The position numbers were made by a program, and so were the translations under genes. This document shows, piece by piece, positions 14,875 to 15,345 of a DNA stretch of 15,345 bases. Numbering within the stretch: the first letter of the stretch is position 1; every line of letters begins with the position of its first letter. Origin of the DNA: Proteobacteria bacterium UBA4656. GTDB lineage: Bacteria; Pseudomonadota; Gammaproteobacteria; Xanthomonadales; Ahniellaceae. The DNA lies in assembly GCA_002405525.1 (NCBI GenBank), contig DHLY01000087.1, forward strand, positions 1-15,345, in the 5' to 3' direction. Under the pieces are notes generated by a model, which was not told the origin of the DNA, did not search any database, and saw nothing but the letters and a program-made list of their open reading frames with translations.

Positions 14875-15345
14875 TCAACCGCCGACCAGGCCCTGCGCTT
14901 TCGCGCGCCGGATCTCGTCGCGCACGCGCGCGGCGGCCTCGAACTCCAGATCCTGCGCATGGCGGTACATCTGCGCCTCGAGCTTGCGGATCTTCGCCGC
15001 GACCTGGGCGGGATCCATCCGCGAGTAGTCGACCTCCGGCTCCACGACCTTGCGCGCCGCCGCCCGGCTGCGTCCCTTTTCGCCCGGCACGTCGGACCGC
15101 GCGCCTTCCATGATGTCGGCCACCTTCTTGACCACCGAGCGCGGAACGATGCCGTGGCGCGCGTTGTGGTCGACCTGCTTGACGCGTCGCCGCGCCGTCT
15201 CGTCGATCGCCGCCTGCATCGATGCGGTGACCGTGTCGGCGTACAGGATGGCCTTGCCGCGCAGGTTGCGCGCGGCGCGCCCGATGGTCTGGATCAGTGA
15301 CGGGGCGGATCGCAGGTAGCCCTCCTTGTCGGCGTCGAGGATGGC
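14875..15345 (-). CDS. uvrB: Excinuclease ABC subunit B, C-terminal part
   Basis: The frame enters from the right edge and gives the last 156 residues of UvrB, the damage-verifying helicase of nucleotide excision repair. [20 protein letters not shown] followed by [17 protein letters not shown] is the end of helicase domain 2, motif VI with its arginines. [17 protein letters not shown] follows. The last 45 residues are the UVR domain ([20 protein letters not shown]), which contacts UvrA and UvrC. The tail is short and ends in LVGG. The start and most of the gene lie outside the window. It converges with the rhomboid gene, with no room for a separate terminator beyond a four-base-pair stem over both stops. 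Confidence 0.97.
   Translation of the reverse strand, partial: AILDADKEGYLRSAPSLIQTIGRAARNLRGKAILYADTVTASMQAAIDETARRRVKQVDHNARHGIVPRSVVKKVADIMEGARSDVPGEKGRSRAAARKVVEPEVDYSRMDPAQVAAKIRKLEAQMYRHAQDLEFEAAARVRDEIRRAKAQGLVGG

Overview
The window is GC-rich chromosomal DNA from a gammaproteobacterium. Protein sequences, the block thrS-infC-rpmI-rplT-pheS-pheT-ihfA-merR-tRNA-Pro, and intergenic palindromes of a type common in Xanthomonadales-like genomes together suggest that order or a close relative. This placement is inferred; no 16S or other decisive marker is present. I saw no phage, plasmid, IS or CRISPR material.

Left part (1-4338): a DesK/NarX-type sensor histidine kinase on the minus strand runs off the left edge. 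Divergent from it is a two-gene plus-strand unit: an unusual class III PLP aminotransferase, then an unrecognised P-loop/AAA-like protein 40 bp downstream. Convergent to this unit is a proline iminopeptidase (pip). Behind pip lies about 490 bp without protein genes, holding a REP-like element and two diverged direct repeats.

Central part (4828-13046): a long minus-strand translation cluster. In transcription order it runs tRNA-Val(GAC), a strong intrinsic terminator, thrS, infC (AUC start), a 318-nt structured spacer, rpmI, rplT, two hairpins, pheS, a palindromic spacer, pheT, ihfA, a MerR-family regulator and tRNA-Pro(GGG). The genes supply two aminoacyl-tRNA synthetases, initiation factor 3, ribosomal proteins L35 and L20, and the nucleoid protein IHF-alpha. 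Several spacers look regulatory. The most interesting is upstream of thrS, where a nine-codon ORF with three Thr codons ends about 30 nt before the terminator hairpin, which itself sits about 25 nt before the thrS start. That is the layout of a ribosome-mediated attenuator, but no clear antiterminator is visible.

Right part (13117-15345): a rhomboid intramembrane protease with an N-terminal soluble domain and a roughly 220-residue cysteine-containing C-terminal domain. It converges, with six bases between stop codons, on the 3' end of uvrB, which enters from the right edge.
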